This document shows, in pieces, positions 11,093 through 23,400 of a stretch of DNA of 64,000 bases. The stretch is from Phytoseiulus persimilis (taxonomy: Eukaryota > Arthropoda > Arachnida > Mesostigmata > Phytoseiidae). The stretch is taken from positions 40,606,745 to 40,670,744 of the forward strand of contig CM075102.1 in assembly GCA_037576195.1 (NCBI GenBank), written 5' to 3'. Under the pieces are notes generated by a model. That model worked only from the letters and a program-made list of their open reading frames with translations. It had not been told where the DNA came from and made no database searches. Every line of letters begins with the position of its first letter. The stretch's first letter is position 1. Both the position numbers and the translations under genes were made by a program.

Positions 11093-11598
11093 TGTCACCC
11101 TCAAATATTCTGGAGTTTGAGCACGAAATTCGATGATTTCGGGGTGACCAAAAACAGCTTTCCACTTTTCTAACCTTGGCCCCCCAAATATTTGTTTCGA
11201 TATACCTGGTGCATTGTGTTCGCTTCACAAAGAGGGCACAGTATGGCACAAACTGGACTGGTAAGAGGTAAACCTTGGGGAAGTAGGTTGGATACATTCA
11301 CTTGGGAGTTTATCATTCTGAAGGCATTCAAACTCATTGTGGGAAATGTATGATGCAGCCGAAAGTAGGATTCCCGAGATTCCCAGAACCCACCTGATGA
11401 GCTCTGAACTCTTTCAGTTAACGGAGACATGGGCATTTTAAGTTACCGCATTCCGATTGGTTCTCATCGGTCCAGGAGATGTTCCATGCCATGAAAAAAA
11501 ATCAAGGCGGCTCGGAGCCCGCCGACTGGACATAAAGTCTTCTTTCCCGATGGGGAACCCAACCCAACAGATATCATTAGAATTCCTGACCGAAGGCT
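11093..11598 (-). repeat. Right inverted arm of the foldback element
   Basis: About 506 bp, inverted copy of 8986-9483. It carries several in-frame stops relative to the frame open in the left arm, so it is the more decayed copy. Confidence 0.85.
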
Positions 11599-14500
11599 AA
11601 AAAAAAGCCTACTCTGACCACCTCAATCTGAACCATTGCGATTTCCACAAGAGGAAAGAACAATGCTTCTCCGGTTGTCTGAGAATCGAAATGACGAAAG
11701 GTACGTCCGAAAAGCTTACCAATAAAATCTGTTGGTCGAGATTGCGAGGCCCGCTCGGCCAGACGAAAGGGCCGGCTGACGACATAGCGACCACGCAGTG
11801 CGAGTTGCGTAACGGGCGGAGTGCCGTTTCCTCACCTGCTTGCTTCCTCCTGCAACAACTTTCACTCAACCCGCAGTTCCTCCGTCCTTCTGTTTGAAAC
11901 TTACACGAGACTGGCCCACATCGGGGAGCAGTCACGAAGATTCTATATTAATGTAGATTGAGGCCCGATCCAGCACTTTCACACGCCGAAGATCCCTTCA
12001 CCGGGCGCGCCAGTGATGCGAACTCAGATCGATGAACGTTAGAGCCTCCATTCATCAAGCGAACGCAGCCAGGAGAGAGAGAGTAGAGAACACTTGCCAC
12101 CGCAGCGATCAACCTCTCACGTTAAAGACAACACAGCTCAGCAATTTCTTAATGGAAGATCTACTGTGTGAGGAGTCAGCTTCCATCAACAGATCGCGAG
12201 TTTCCAGGAGGAATTCCGTCCCACCGAGAAACGAAATCACGGCTCCGAGAATCCGAGCTAGTTTTATTTCCTATTGCGGAAGTGGTTGATCGAACAGTCT
12301 CATGATAAGTCGGTGGAGCCATGTACATGTTCATTATATACAGACCGTCTCTCAGTCCGTTCTTGCTATACTTCCATATATTCTCGGAAGATCGGCCTCA
12401 TCGTATCGGACAGGAGAATAGGAAGAACCACTCACGCGGATCATGGAGTATCTCCTGCCGTTAGCTCTCTTAAAAGTCCTCTCATTCTGATTAAAATCAA
12501 GCTGCCAACTCCCACTTCCTTCTTGTGGTTCAAGCTCGTTGTGCGCGGCTCGAACGTCGAGAGATCCGAGCGAGAACCGTCAGGTGTGGCAAACAGACGC
12601 CTCCATGGGAAACGAGTCAACATGCAGCAGGAGCCGCGTATGATGGGGTCCAAAGCGAGTCCCCGTCGTTCAGGCGGCTCAAACTAATATCCTGCGTCAA
12701 TATGTATCCTGTGTGAGCTCAGCGGAGCAAGCTACGCGATATTGTTAGCCGGAACTTCGTCTTCTTGTAGGAATTCCCTCGGGGCGGAATTTCCCGCCCT
12801 CTGTTCGGGAGTTTCCTTGTCAAAATGGCACTCCGAAAACTAAACTCGGCGAGCGAGAGGCTCGCGTTGGAGCACTGCTCTCCTCAACGAGAGATGCTGG
12901 CAGTAACTGAGGAAGCCGCACCAACGCAGTCAGCAAGCTGTCCGCGTGAATTATGAGCCGCGAAAATTTACACTGCGTGCATAGCGAATCCCCACTCTAG
13001 GAGGGCCGGCTGACACTCTGCAAATCCAGGGTAAGCTCTCGTGTCTGGACGAAGGGAGGCTCTTTCCGGGTCGCATATCCGTATTCCGTCGAGTTATGAT
13101 CCGAGGCCGTCATCGAATAAATCTGTGGATGAGAAGCTCTCATTCGTACGATCGAGCGAAATTCGCCAGAGTTTGCTGATAGGCGTCGGCGGTCCGCACC
13201 AGAAAACGTGAACTCGACTACGGCTGCCAGGGAACTTTTTGAAGCTGCTCGATGATCTTCGAGAAGCGCCGACTGGCGGAATCAATGACTTTTTTCATCC
13301 TTTCGGAGTTGAGTTACTGTCGAGAACAGCAGCACCATGAATCGAGCGTCGCCGAGTCTGTTCCTGCGTACTGAAGAACAACGTGCTCACCTCGTTGTGA
13401 TCAAATCTCGAGAGAATGTGAGCCCTGCTCAACTTTTCGTTGACGTAGATACCATGTCGTCCAAGTATGTTCTGGCTTCCGGCGAGAAGGGCCTCAGCGG
13501 GTCGGATGTAAACATCGCGGAACTGTCGGAGTTCTTTGCCCGAGTCCAAATCGAAAATCGGGGGGTGCATAGCAATCGAAACGTTTGGAGTGCTCTCAAG
13601 GTCGAGGCAGGATGCTGTCCAGTCAAGCGAAGAGAGTAGCACTGCAAATATTTAATCACTGCGTCTCGCAAAAACGTTTGATAAGACTCATCTCATGCGT
13701 ATCCTGACGTTCTGATTCAAGTATGGGGAACAGGAAAGCATGATGTCGATCATCAATAGCTCCCACTGAGTACCAACAGCGGGTCCCAGAGTTCACGACA
13801 CCTCGAAGACCGCGTGGGCACTCGAGCTGAGAACTTGTCGATACTTGAAGACACCCGAGCTTCTAGATATCGGAAGCAGCTCGTCGAAGATGATAGGATA
13901 GGAGAAATAGTTGATCGATCCCAACGCACTTGAGGAATGCAATGGAATATTGACTCCTCCTAAAATGACCCTTTGTTTGCCAGCAGGAGAGGTAACGGAC
14001 GGAATGGGCGAATCGGCGCAGACGTCGAATGCACTCCAAGATTACACGGCAACTCTTTCACCTCGTCGTTGAGACGTTAGATGGACTCACCGAGAAACGC
14101 GTATCCAATGCCGTCCATGTTGAAGTTTTTGCTCGATGAAGATCGGTTGCATTTATCAGTTCCGTTATTCGACAGCGGTAAGGGTGCAACCAACTCGCGT
14201 CCTTGGACGACGTGAATGAAAGGCATCCTTGAACAAACTACGCTCATTCTCTCAATCGACATCCCCTGTTCTTTCCCGTTCCCGGGTCAGCGGGTCACAC
14301 ACAAGCGCGGGATTGAGAAGATTTCCTGTTGGCCGTTACGTAATTAACTAGAATGCGGAGACAAGCAGATATGACGGAATTCTTGGTAAAGCTATTCTGG
14401 TCACGATCGTCTCTGCGTGATGGTGGAAAGCGCTCCGTATCCGGGAAGTGGTTTCTCAGAAAACGAATCGGGACGGGTCGAATCGTGAGGGAAAACGAGA

Positions 14501-15451
14501 TTCGGTTCTCCGCGTTAACGAACTTCACATTTGTGGCTCATCCACCGGGTTCGATGCCCGGGTTTACCCACAGGAGCCAACAAACGAAAGGAACGAGGGA
14601 TCCGAGTGACTACATGGAGCGTCGGCATGGAGTACGTTCTCACGTCAGGCAGCTCACTCATAAGATTCTTATGAGGAGTCCTCTTCTCCGGTCGGGCGAG
14701 GCAGCGGCCAGATGTCTATTGGCAGATGCCTTAGTCTCTGGCGCGAGAAGGGATAGCGTTGGTCCAACCAATATCGAGGCTTGCAGTCGGAGCAGATGGA
14801 GCCGCCGGGCCATGCAAGTTTCGTTTTGCATCCGAGAAACGAAGGCTTTCCTCACGGAAGCCCCATAAAGATTGAATAAATGTTCTAAGGCTTGCTCGAT
14901 CGCGTGTTTGATTAGCCTGGATGTAGATCCGGTCGGAACGGGCTCAGAGTCCACGACCGAAGCACGCGAGGTACCCGGAAGTGATTCCGATCCTGCAAAC
15001 GAGCAGATCCTTCCACCATGCGCGCTCGCCGGTCGTTCTCCACCAGCCTTGTGAGAACAGGAATTTGCGATGCAAATGCCACCGCCTGTGAATACTCGTG
15101 GAGTGTTGATTCTGTCAATGCTGTGTCGATTTTCGATCTTTCGCGGCTTTGCCATCCATCGTGTACTCGAGGCGGAGCAGGCAACGCTCAATAGATGTAT
15201 GGTTACAGTTCCCCACACTATCTGAGACGTCCGGAGGACAGCTCTCTGCTGCGGTTCGGATTCCCGTCCCCCGATCCTGTTTCGCTCTTTGAGTGGCTAG
15301 CTTTTGTGGATTCCTGATTGCGGACCTACTTGCTGCCCGAAAGTTGATGCTGCCGAAAGTCGACTGGAGGAACACACGCCTCGAAGAACCTTCCGCCGAT
15401 TTTGTTTCAACGAAGGGCGTTCGAGAACAAGGCTGGACATGAAGTGTGATA
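11599..15451. other. Gene-poor spacer
   Basis: Overlapping frames of up to 186 codons (for example 14658-15218 -) lack recognisable domains, and no matched splice sites were found. A palindromic ccgggttcgatgcccggg at 14547-14564 resembles a pol III B box but has no A box at the right distance. Confidence 0.35.
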
Positions 15452-15711
15452 CAGTACAACCTCGATTATTTCAACTGATTGATGCAAAAATAAGTTGAAA
15501 TAATCGAGAGATGGCAAAATCACCCACATTCTTGGACTCCGCAACCGATTCGGGTACGAGAGTCCGAATTCGAACGCTAACCGCTCCAGAATGATACGAG
15601 ATATATAGACGATGGATGATCCTGAACGATAGTTTCATCTTCCACATAAAAATACGCTTCCGGTCGACAAATCGGTCGACAATCAAAGTTGAAATAATCG
15701 AGGTTGTACTG
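15452..15711. mobile_element. Tigger/pogo-like MITE with TA target-site duplication
   Basis: A 260-bp element with terminal inverted repeats of about 25 bp beginning cagtacaacctcgattattt at both ends, flanked by TA on each side (15450-15451 and 15712-15713). The CAGT start, ACCTCG core and TA duplication fit Tigger/pogo members of the Tc1/mariner superfamily. Inside the left end, 15462-15476 pairs with 15492-15506 to form a nested hairpin, so a third copy of the terminal word exists. There is no coding capacity; it would need a transposase in trans. Confidence 0.85.
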
Positions 15712-18148
15712 TATTTCTCGGAGAGCCGGGCCCAGAATCCTGAACAACGGTTCCAACTCGCGGCAGCAGGGCCCGGCGTTAGCGGGAAAATCGTCGTGGG
15801 ATCAAGGCGATCCGGCTCGAGACCTTTCGGCTCCGGAGTTCTCTGCCCCCATCGACCCGAAAAGTGCGGGTTGAGATGTCATGTACCGATCGTCATAACT
15901 GGGCCCAACGGTACTCTTTCCATGCGAGCGGAACTCAGTTTCTGATCAATTATGTATTCGCGATCGTTGCGGAAAGAGATCAAACGGAGTCGTCGCGCAT
16001 CCCAGGAGATTCTTATTCGATTCCATCTTCCTCCGCAACCCGCCCTTCTTCCCATCCAGGGAGAGACACCAGTTGGAGTGAGACAGCCCGTACGGACAGA
16101 ACATTTTCTCGGCAGAGCGGATGTCTTATACCGGAGCAGACTATGCCGGCTCGGAAGATGGACGAGAACTCTAGGTGCCGGAGAACTTTCAACGGAGGAC
16201 TTCACTTTGTTCGCACACCGTTCTTCGAGTAATTCCTCTCTAAACGCGATGCGAAAGAGGACTGGAAGCTCAAGTTCACAGCCGTAAAACGATCAAACAG
16301 AGTCTTTCTGATGGTGATGCACAGTAGAGGCTTGATTTGTGTCTCAACTATTTCGGCAGCTCGGATTTCGACAGGCACCGGGCCTGGGTTTATTGGATCT
16401 CACATATGCACATATGTCCCCTTTCATTTCAGGGGTGTCTCGCGTTCACAGACCACATTCCATTTCTCTCCCATCGCCCCAGGATTTCTTTCGTCTCTCT
16501 CATGTTAATCGCTGCTCAATCAGGGTGAAGTCCTTGGGGTACGGTCATTCCGGGAGTACTTCCCTTCCTCGCATTCCAGAATGACTTGTGTTTGTCGATT
16601 TCCGGGGCTCCACATCGAGCGCATTTCATGTCTATGGAAGGACCCCGGGACTTCTGTCGGCTCTGGGTGTTGTCCCGAAGTTGGTGCTCGGTTTCCCGGA
16701 ATCGCGTTAGAGCGAGGAATTAGGGAAACCTTAAGAACCTCTGTTTGGCTTGTGCGCGTCCTATCCGCTCAAACCCAAGCAGTTGGGAGTCTTGAGTTGG
16801 TCGAAAAGGCCTCAAAAAGAAAACAAGTATTTGCAGGGAAAGTTTTCTCCAGCGAATGTTGCTGGCTCGTTTCAAATGATGAATTGCCGTGACGAGAGTG
16901 ACATTGGAATGCCGGTCTGGCTGTAGGATTTCCTGCAACCCCTACGACGGCCGAGAATCGAGGACCCAGGTGCTTACACCAAGGCCCGACGGTGCCACTC
17001 AAACTTGTTTGTGACGCCTTGGTCCAGGTCGGCAGAAGAACTCCGCGGTCTGTTAGTCTTCTTCAGGAGGCGTTCATACAGATGCCTGTGTTTCCTTCTC
17101 CTTCGCGGAAAGGGAATCCCTACGTACATCAGGCGTCAGCTCCTTTCTCGGGGCAGCTCCTGCCCTGGAAGCCACGGAACGCTAGTCCTGAACTGTACTG
17201 GCCTCTGAATCGCTCCCACGTCAGGAGTGATTCCGAACTTCAATCAGCACAGCGAACCTCCGCGGCTACGGGAAAGTGGAACGCCGTGCGAAGCAAGGTC
17301 GTATTCGAGCTCCGGTTGAGCCCCGAGCGTCGTACTTCACCGTTGCCGTAGGCTCCCCGCACAATGAGCACAAGTTCGCCCGAGGCAGCTCGGCGTTCGC
17401 CTTGCATGTTCGTTTCTCTTCCGATAACGCAATTATCCCCGAGCTCTACCAAGGGGTGACACCCAGCGGGCCCGAGGCGCTTTTCTGGGGGCTGTGTCGG
17501 CCGCGGTAGACGCCCCAACTCCGTGGGTTATATCCATGGTTAATGCAACTGGGGGCTGCTTCGCTGGATAGGGTCCTGAATAAGCCTTTCCGGGCCGAGA
17601 GAAGCCGACGCTAGCGAGAATCGATTGAATCGCCCGTGACCTCTGAAGGGCAGGGAAGCTCCCGGTATTTTGAGGTATCGACACGCTCATCTGCAGCATC
17701 GAGCGACCGGAAACCAGAGGAGGATCGGAATGGATGGTGTTACCGATGCTGTCGAAGGTAAGATTTCTCGGACTGGATCAACGAGAACTAAGATTGAGCA
17801 GCTGTGCGACGGGAATCCGAGACCCATGCGTCCTGTAATCATCGGAAAAATGATGCCTCTCCGAGGGCTTCGGTTCGGCAGATTCCCACCGGATTTCAAC
17901 ACCGCTGACACGGAGTCGGCATTCGCCGACCGTCGTTGTGCTCGGGTCCAGTTGTCAAATCGGAACGTAGGGCGGCTGAAGCACCGCAGTTCTTATCCAA
18001 TTGCGCCGGAGAGCCTACAAGGCGCAATCTGGAATCGTCCGTTGGGGAGCATTCGTCAGAAATATCACCTCCCATTCGGGAATCTCGAGGCAGAGTTGAT
18101 GTGAGGTCTCAGTTATAGAAGACTGAACCGTGTAGGAACTTCCCCCCA
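15712..18148. other. Gene-poor spacer
   Basis: Frames of up to 144 codons on both strands, none recognisable. The right end receives the 3' end of the minus-strand chitin-binding gene. Confidence 0.35.
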
Positions 18149-18154
18149 TTTATT
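18149..18154 (-). promoter_or_regulatory. Poly(A) signal of the upstream CPAP1-like gene
   Basis: AATAAA on the minus strand, 212 bp beyond the stop codon of the 18366-20353 gene, in an AT-rich stretch. Confidence 0.6.
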
Positions 18155-18365
18155 CAATCCTTATTTGTTAAATAGATTTTTACAGTTGATCGAAGCTAGA
18201 GGTTATTTCGGATCGGGAGCGACCTCCTCCCGTATATACATCCGGGCAATCATCGGGACTAGTGGGATGATGTCCTAAGGCTATCCTGGTAAGGTTTCCG
18301 AACACTTCAGGGACGGGCAGCTATGCGTTGTTGCGGCCTTGGCATCAGAGAGCACTCACAGTTGA

Positions 18366-20353
18366 TCATGCGCTGACCAGCTCGGTCACCGTCGTCGTAC
18401 TCGAGGTGACTGCTGCCAAAGGAGGTATCGTCACCACGATCATTGGGGAATTCGTAACATGGGGTCTCGGAGTTTCCGCTGAGCTGGAGGAATTGGCTTT
18501 CGATTCGTCCGAAACTTCCGATTCGTTCTCTAGCGGAGCCGCAGTTGTTGCGTTGAGCGTTTGAGTGTCCCCAGCAGGCTTTGAGCTCGCTCTTTGAAAC
18601 TCATCGGACGCCGTGCTGGAAACCTGAGGCGTTGTTGAATCGCTCTCGGTCGTCGCGGGCTCGGTTGTCGAACCGCGAGTTCTCTCAGCCGATGTGAGCG
18701 CATTGGTGCCCGGAGTCGCGGAAGTGGGCTGAGCCGTCGTACTTCGGCTGCTGGTCACTGAAGAAGGCGCCTCCGTGCTGCTTATCGGTGCCGCCGTTGA
18801 GCGAAATTTCTTCTGCATTCGTGAAGCAGGCGGTGCGGTTTTCGTAGTAGGATCCGTTGACTTCGCTGAGGTCGCCGCAGTTGACTTCAAGCTCTGCTTG
18901 CCAACCGTGGCGGACGCACCGGTCTCTGATGATACCGCTTCGCTCATTTTTTCCACTCGACGAGAGCCGGACTCCATTTTCTTACTTGCTTTTTTGGCGT
19001 GATTCGCGCTCTTCGGAGAGGACTCTTTCAATGGAGTCGATTTCGCCGAGGGCTTGGCAGTTGCAAGATTTTGCGCGGGCGCAGACCTCGGGTCCGCCTT
19101 CTCGGTCGAAGAGTTGATGGTTCCCTCGCTTTTCGGCGTTTCCTCCACATCAGGTTTCTCCGTTTCGTTTCCAGCTCGGGTTTTCGTTTCGTCAGCGGTC
19201 CTCACCGTCCCGATATTGGCTTCTTGTGTCGTCGACTCACTCGGTGTTGCTGGGGTGGTCGATGGGATCGGAGCGCTGTCTGGCCCATCTGCAGTCGATG
19301 GCTTATCGTCGTTCCTGGTCGGGCCGTGCGATGCCCGCTCCTTGCCGGACGCGGTCGTTTGAGACTGTCCATCGTCGAATTCGGCCTGTCTCAGGGATTC
19401 CTCCGCCAGTCGTTCTCGGCTTGTGACGAATTTTCCGTCTGGAGTGTGCTGAGCACCGGCCGTTTGGCTACGCTGTCTGGATGCGAGCCGGAGTCTCCTG
19501 ACCTTGAAATCGTTGTCACGGAAGTTGATGACATCGAGGTTGAGCCGGTTCCCGTATCCAGGAAGTGGTCCGAACGATGGCGTGCTGGCGCGGCGGCGTC
19601 CGGCCAACTTTTCCCCGCTCCCGATCGGCGGGGCGGCTTGTGGATTTTTGCGCACGTTCAGGAGCCCGCCGCCGAGAGGCACATAGATCCGATTGTTTTT
19701 TGCTTTGTTGATTCGGGTGACGTTCAGATCCTCTCTCACCGATTGAGCTGGCTTCCTGTCTCTGTTTGTGAAGAAGGCTCTCCCTTTGAAGCCGAGCGGT
19801 TTCCCTCCGGGCCTGCCGTTCAGCGTTGTCGAATCTGCATACCGGCCGTAGAGGGGAACGAGTTTCGCGGCCCGGGCGATGTCCTCGTCTTCGTGGAAGA
19901 ACGCTTTCTCAACACCTACACGTTCGTTCAGATAGAAAAATTCGGCTGCATTCCCACAAGGTATGGCGTTATCTGGGAAAGTGCAAGTCTGACTGAGCTG
20001 GTCAAACATGGTCAAGTTTCCGCAGATAAAGGAGTATTTTTCCATTTTCACTCGATCGCCCTTCTGAACCGGATTGCACACATGGAACACTCGGCAACCG
20101 TTGTCTTCGTCAGCGTAGTATCCGTAGCTCATGGGACATCGGAAGGATGTTTTGATGGGACCCAGGAGCAGCTCGGCACCCGCGGGCAGCTGTAAACTGC
20201 TTTGACACGCCGCCAAACCGAGGTATGCACCGACTGAAACGCAGAATGTTCATTAAATAAGAAGTCTTGCAGCTCTCCGGGGCTGCCCTCAACTGGGATT
20301 ATACAAGAATCTCGGCTGTTCGTACCAAGCGATAGCTGGAAAGTCGTCTTCAT
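18366..20353 (-). CDS. CPAP1-like chitin-binding protein with mucin-like tail
   Basis: Secreted chitin-binding (CBM14/peritrophin-A) protein of 631 residues, probably in cuticle or gut lining. Exon 1 is 20326-20353 (MKTTFQLSL plus one base); a 92-bp intron with GTACGA donor and gtttcag acceptor follows; exon 2 is 18366-20233. The in-frame TTG at 20216 is not the start. Joined residues 1-18 form a signal peptide. The domain has six cysteines at 42, 56, 62, 80, 93 and 102 around GYYADEDNGCRVFHVC, spacing 13-5-17-12-8. A conserved block follows (FYLNERVG, EDIARAA). Residues of about 270 to 615 are extremely rich in Ser, Thr, Ala, Pro and Glu, like an O-glycosylated mucin. One chitin-binding domain plus a long tail fits the CPAP1 class. 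TATA-like box at 20425-20430; poly(A) signal at 18149. The exact stop at 18366 is supported only by the open frame. Confidence 0.93.
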
Positions 20354-20424
20354 CCTGTGTTCAAGATCCGATGCTGATCCCTGTTGCGAAGGCCTACGAA
20401 TGGATGTCGAGCAATCGTGAGCAT

Positions 20425-20430
20425 CTTATA
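20425..20430 (-). promoter_or_regulatory. TATA-like box of the CPAP1-like mucin gene
   Basis: TATAAG on the minus strand, 72 bp upstream of the ATG at 20353, implying a start site near 20398 and a short 5' untranslated leader. Based on position and motif only. Confidence 0.45.
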
Positions 20431-23400
20431 TCAGGTCGCAGAAGCGGCGAGTGAAATCCCTAATAACCTCCACTCCAGTTCCGATGGCTTAGCCGCGAAG
20501 ACGATCGTAATGCTTCATAACGACAGCAGTATCACAGAAAGTTGTGTTCAGGGAAACACGATCAGAAAGTGAGATCGACAAACTGTCTGGTTAGCGGTGG
20601 TGATAATTGAAGACTTTCTGGACGGGAAAACATCCATCGGAAGTGGACAGGGGTCACAACTGGTTGCGGTGGCCTTGATTTCTCTGTTGAGCGCCGATTC
20701 GCGCCGGATGCGCCCAAGCATAACAGATTACGAAATCAAATCATTTAATATTCAGATAAGCATCCTAGGAAAGGACACATCATCGATGAGCATTGTGTTT
20801 GTAATGAAAACATTGAAAGTCATCCATCGTACCGCCCGATGAATAATTGATTCCTTTGTGGTAAGGGCAACTTGCCTCCTTGCCGAGCTACGGTCACCGA
20901 TCCGGGCCGATCCGGAAACCTGATAGAAAGCGTTGCGCTCGATAACAATTCAGATTCTCTTCGTCGTTTCTGGAGCCGACTTCGAGTTGGGACGGTGACA
21001 TTCCCATCAGCCTGTGGCCACGAAGCTGGCTGCGGCACGAGATTGGAAATGGGAAATAAATTGGTTGCTCAGTGAGCAGACACAAGCGATGAAAGCAGGG
21101 GGATCAGGGACGGAGGAAGGAATCGTCCCTCCGAACAAAACGACAGTAACGAATCAGTCTGAAGATTTCCCGCAGAACCCAGGACCGATTTCTTCCTCAA
21201 CGTGGAGTGCCCTCTGCCGACTCTTCTGAGATCGCCCTGATGAACATTTTTCAAATCCCACACATGATATCCTGATTTGAGCGACGACCGTGTGGAGAGG
21301 AGGAGGACAGGGAATAGAACTTCAGCTGCCGGGAGATCCAAAACTCAAGAGCTCTCCAGATGTCTTGGCTAAACCATTCACTATCAAGAGGTCCGATCGT
21401 GCCAGAACTAGGGAACCAAGGGGGGGGGCGCATCACACAGAGCGCCCGAGAGGGTCAAAGTTCTGATACAAGAATCGGGCTCGGGATCGTTATACGACCG
21501 AAGGAGCGGCCGACCAGCAGTCGTTTGAGTGGTCTCGTAGGAAGAGTCGTTGCTCGAGGGAAACTTCGTCGCTCCAAGTAGCAATTCCGCCACTGTGTCC
21601 CGTTGGCCAACGTACAATTGAGTTGCTCGTCTGAGCGGACCCAACCTGCCGCAGCGGAGATCAGCATGCTCGTCGGCGACCGAGGGCCTTGATCGCTGCT
21701 CTACAGACATGGCATTCAAGGAAAAATATCACCCAGATCGAGTGTTTTCCCAAGGGAGACGAGTCTGAACTCTCTTCTAAAGAAAAAGTTCTCGCGGGGC
21801 GGAAACCGAGACCGGCTCTTCATAAAATTCTGACGATGGTTTCCGGCTCTGAAAACCGTCGAGTTTCCGCCATTAGCAGACCGTTAGGAAGACTGGCTTC
21901 ACCGAAGAAAAATTAATTTGGCTGATGGAACACGCCGCAAAACATGCTATGTGTCCGAGCAACACATCTCAGTAATGGAGAACATAACGTTCCGCTCAAT
22001 AATCGAACTTGACCTTATCGCCAGAAACTCCGGAATTTTATTCACAAAAATGCGGTGCATCTCCCGGTGCTTCCAATAAAGGCTTCGTTCGATTCCGAAG
22101 TATCTCTTTCTCACAAGAAATACGCACGAACATAGAACACAGAGTAGAGCCGATTATGGGCTCAAGACGCTGACACCTGTGTGCCCAGCCACGCACCACT
22201 AGCCATTCTCGTAACCGTCGTCATGCTTCTGCGGACAGAGCGCAGGGCCTAGTGCAGGAAAGCGACCGAGCTTATTGTGAAACTTGCAAAGAAATCACTC
22301 GCACAAAAGTTTGGACTGAATTGATGGATCCTCCTTGCTGCGGCTCGTTCGGCAGCTCCAGATGGATCGGACCACCTCTGCAACGTTTGCCGGGCTTCAC
22401 GTAGGTGTTGAAGCCATTAGAGCTTGTCCATTCGAGGGAACGCCCGTTAGCCGACGCTGGGAGGTGGCGAGCATTTTTTTTTCCTCAGAGACGGGGAAGG
22501 GGCGAGCGAAGGAGGCCGCTTCGACATCATCCTGATCGGGGGCAGCAGATAGTCATGATGATAACTGTTATGTAATGGAGCCCAATGAGCCGAACGGTCA
22601 TCCTCGCGAGGCCGCAGCCCGCTCGCTCCCCCTTTGGCCGGTGCCCTCGCTCTCGGAATGGATTGAGAGACCGCGGGTAGGATCTCCTGCAAATTTGCGG
22701 TGCACCTTCCAGCGAACGGAGAGGTATCTGTTGAGAGAATCTATACCAGAGAACTCCAAAAATAGCTAAACGTGACTCTCTCTTTGCAATTGACTGTCAA
22801 ACGGCGATATGTGGCCGATAACTGCCGCCGACAATACTTGATAGAACGGTCGCCCGAGTGAAGACTGCTCGGCGTTTGACTCTCTAAAACACCCGGGACA
22901 AAAAAAAGTCTAATCTGAGAGCTGAGCGGCATCAAAGAAGTTCGGACAGGAATCTTCAACCGGCAACGTTTCCCATGGAAGTTTGAATCGGACGATACCG
23001 TCTTGAGGCAGTTGCGATGACATGGTTCTAGCTGATCGGATTCTTCCGAAGTTTTCTCCGCTGATGATCCGCATCCCCCATTGAGAATGAGAAATTACTC
23101 GACAACCATCTTGTATCGGTGTGTTATTGGTCAGAGACGCCGACAGTAGAATAAAATTCTTCGTCGCCTGACAGCCTAGTCGCCGCGAGGAGCAGATCGG
23201 GTCGGCGAACAGACAAACGGAGGAACGAGTGACCGAGGAGAGAAAAGAGAGTGAATCGTTTTTAGACGAACGTCTCCTAGATCTTTCCTCTGCCACTCAC
23301 TTCACCGATGCAAAAAATGGTCGAGATTCGCAAGAGCCGACGGTAAAGGCTCATAAAAACCGTGATCGCTTTTAGCCTGCAACGTTGCTCGATCCAACTC

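Larger units (their letters stand above)
8986..11598. mobile_element. Foldback-like element with inverted arms of about 500 bp
   Basis: The segment 8986-9483 is the reverse complement of 11093-11598 at roughly 80% identity by eye, over the whole length with small gaps. Landmarks shared in inverse order include ccaggagatgttccatg, cagaaccca, caaactc, caaatattctggagtttga and gaccaaaaacagctttt. The arms flank a spacer of about 1.6 kb. No transposase frame is visible, and I could not see a clear target-site duplication outside the ends (left end ggccttcggtca, right end gaccgaaggct). The structure fits a non-autonomous foldback element or an inverted segmental duplication. The spacer contains further internal repeats, described separately. 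Confidence 0.85.

Noticed and set aside
14536-14575. B-box-like ccgggttcgatgcccggg
   Set aside because: Perfect small palindrome but the only A-box-like word is about 15 bp away, too close for a tRNA or SINE.
18999-20195. 398-codon plus-strand frame
   Set aside because: It is antisense to the CPAP1-like mucin exon; its peptide is low-complexity mirror sequence and the minus-strand frame has the domain and the splice evidence.
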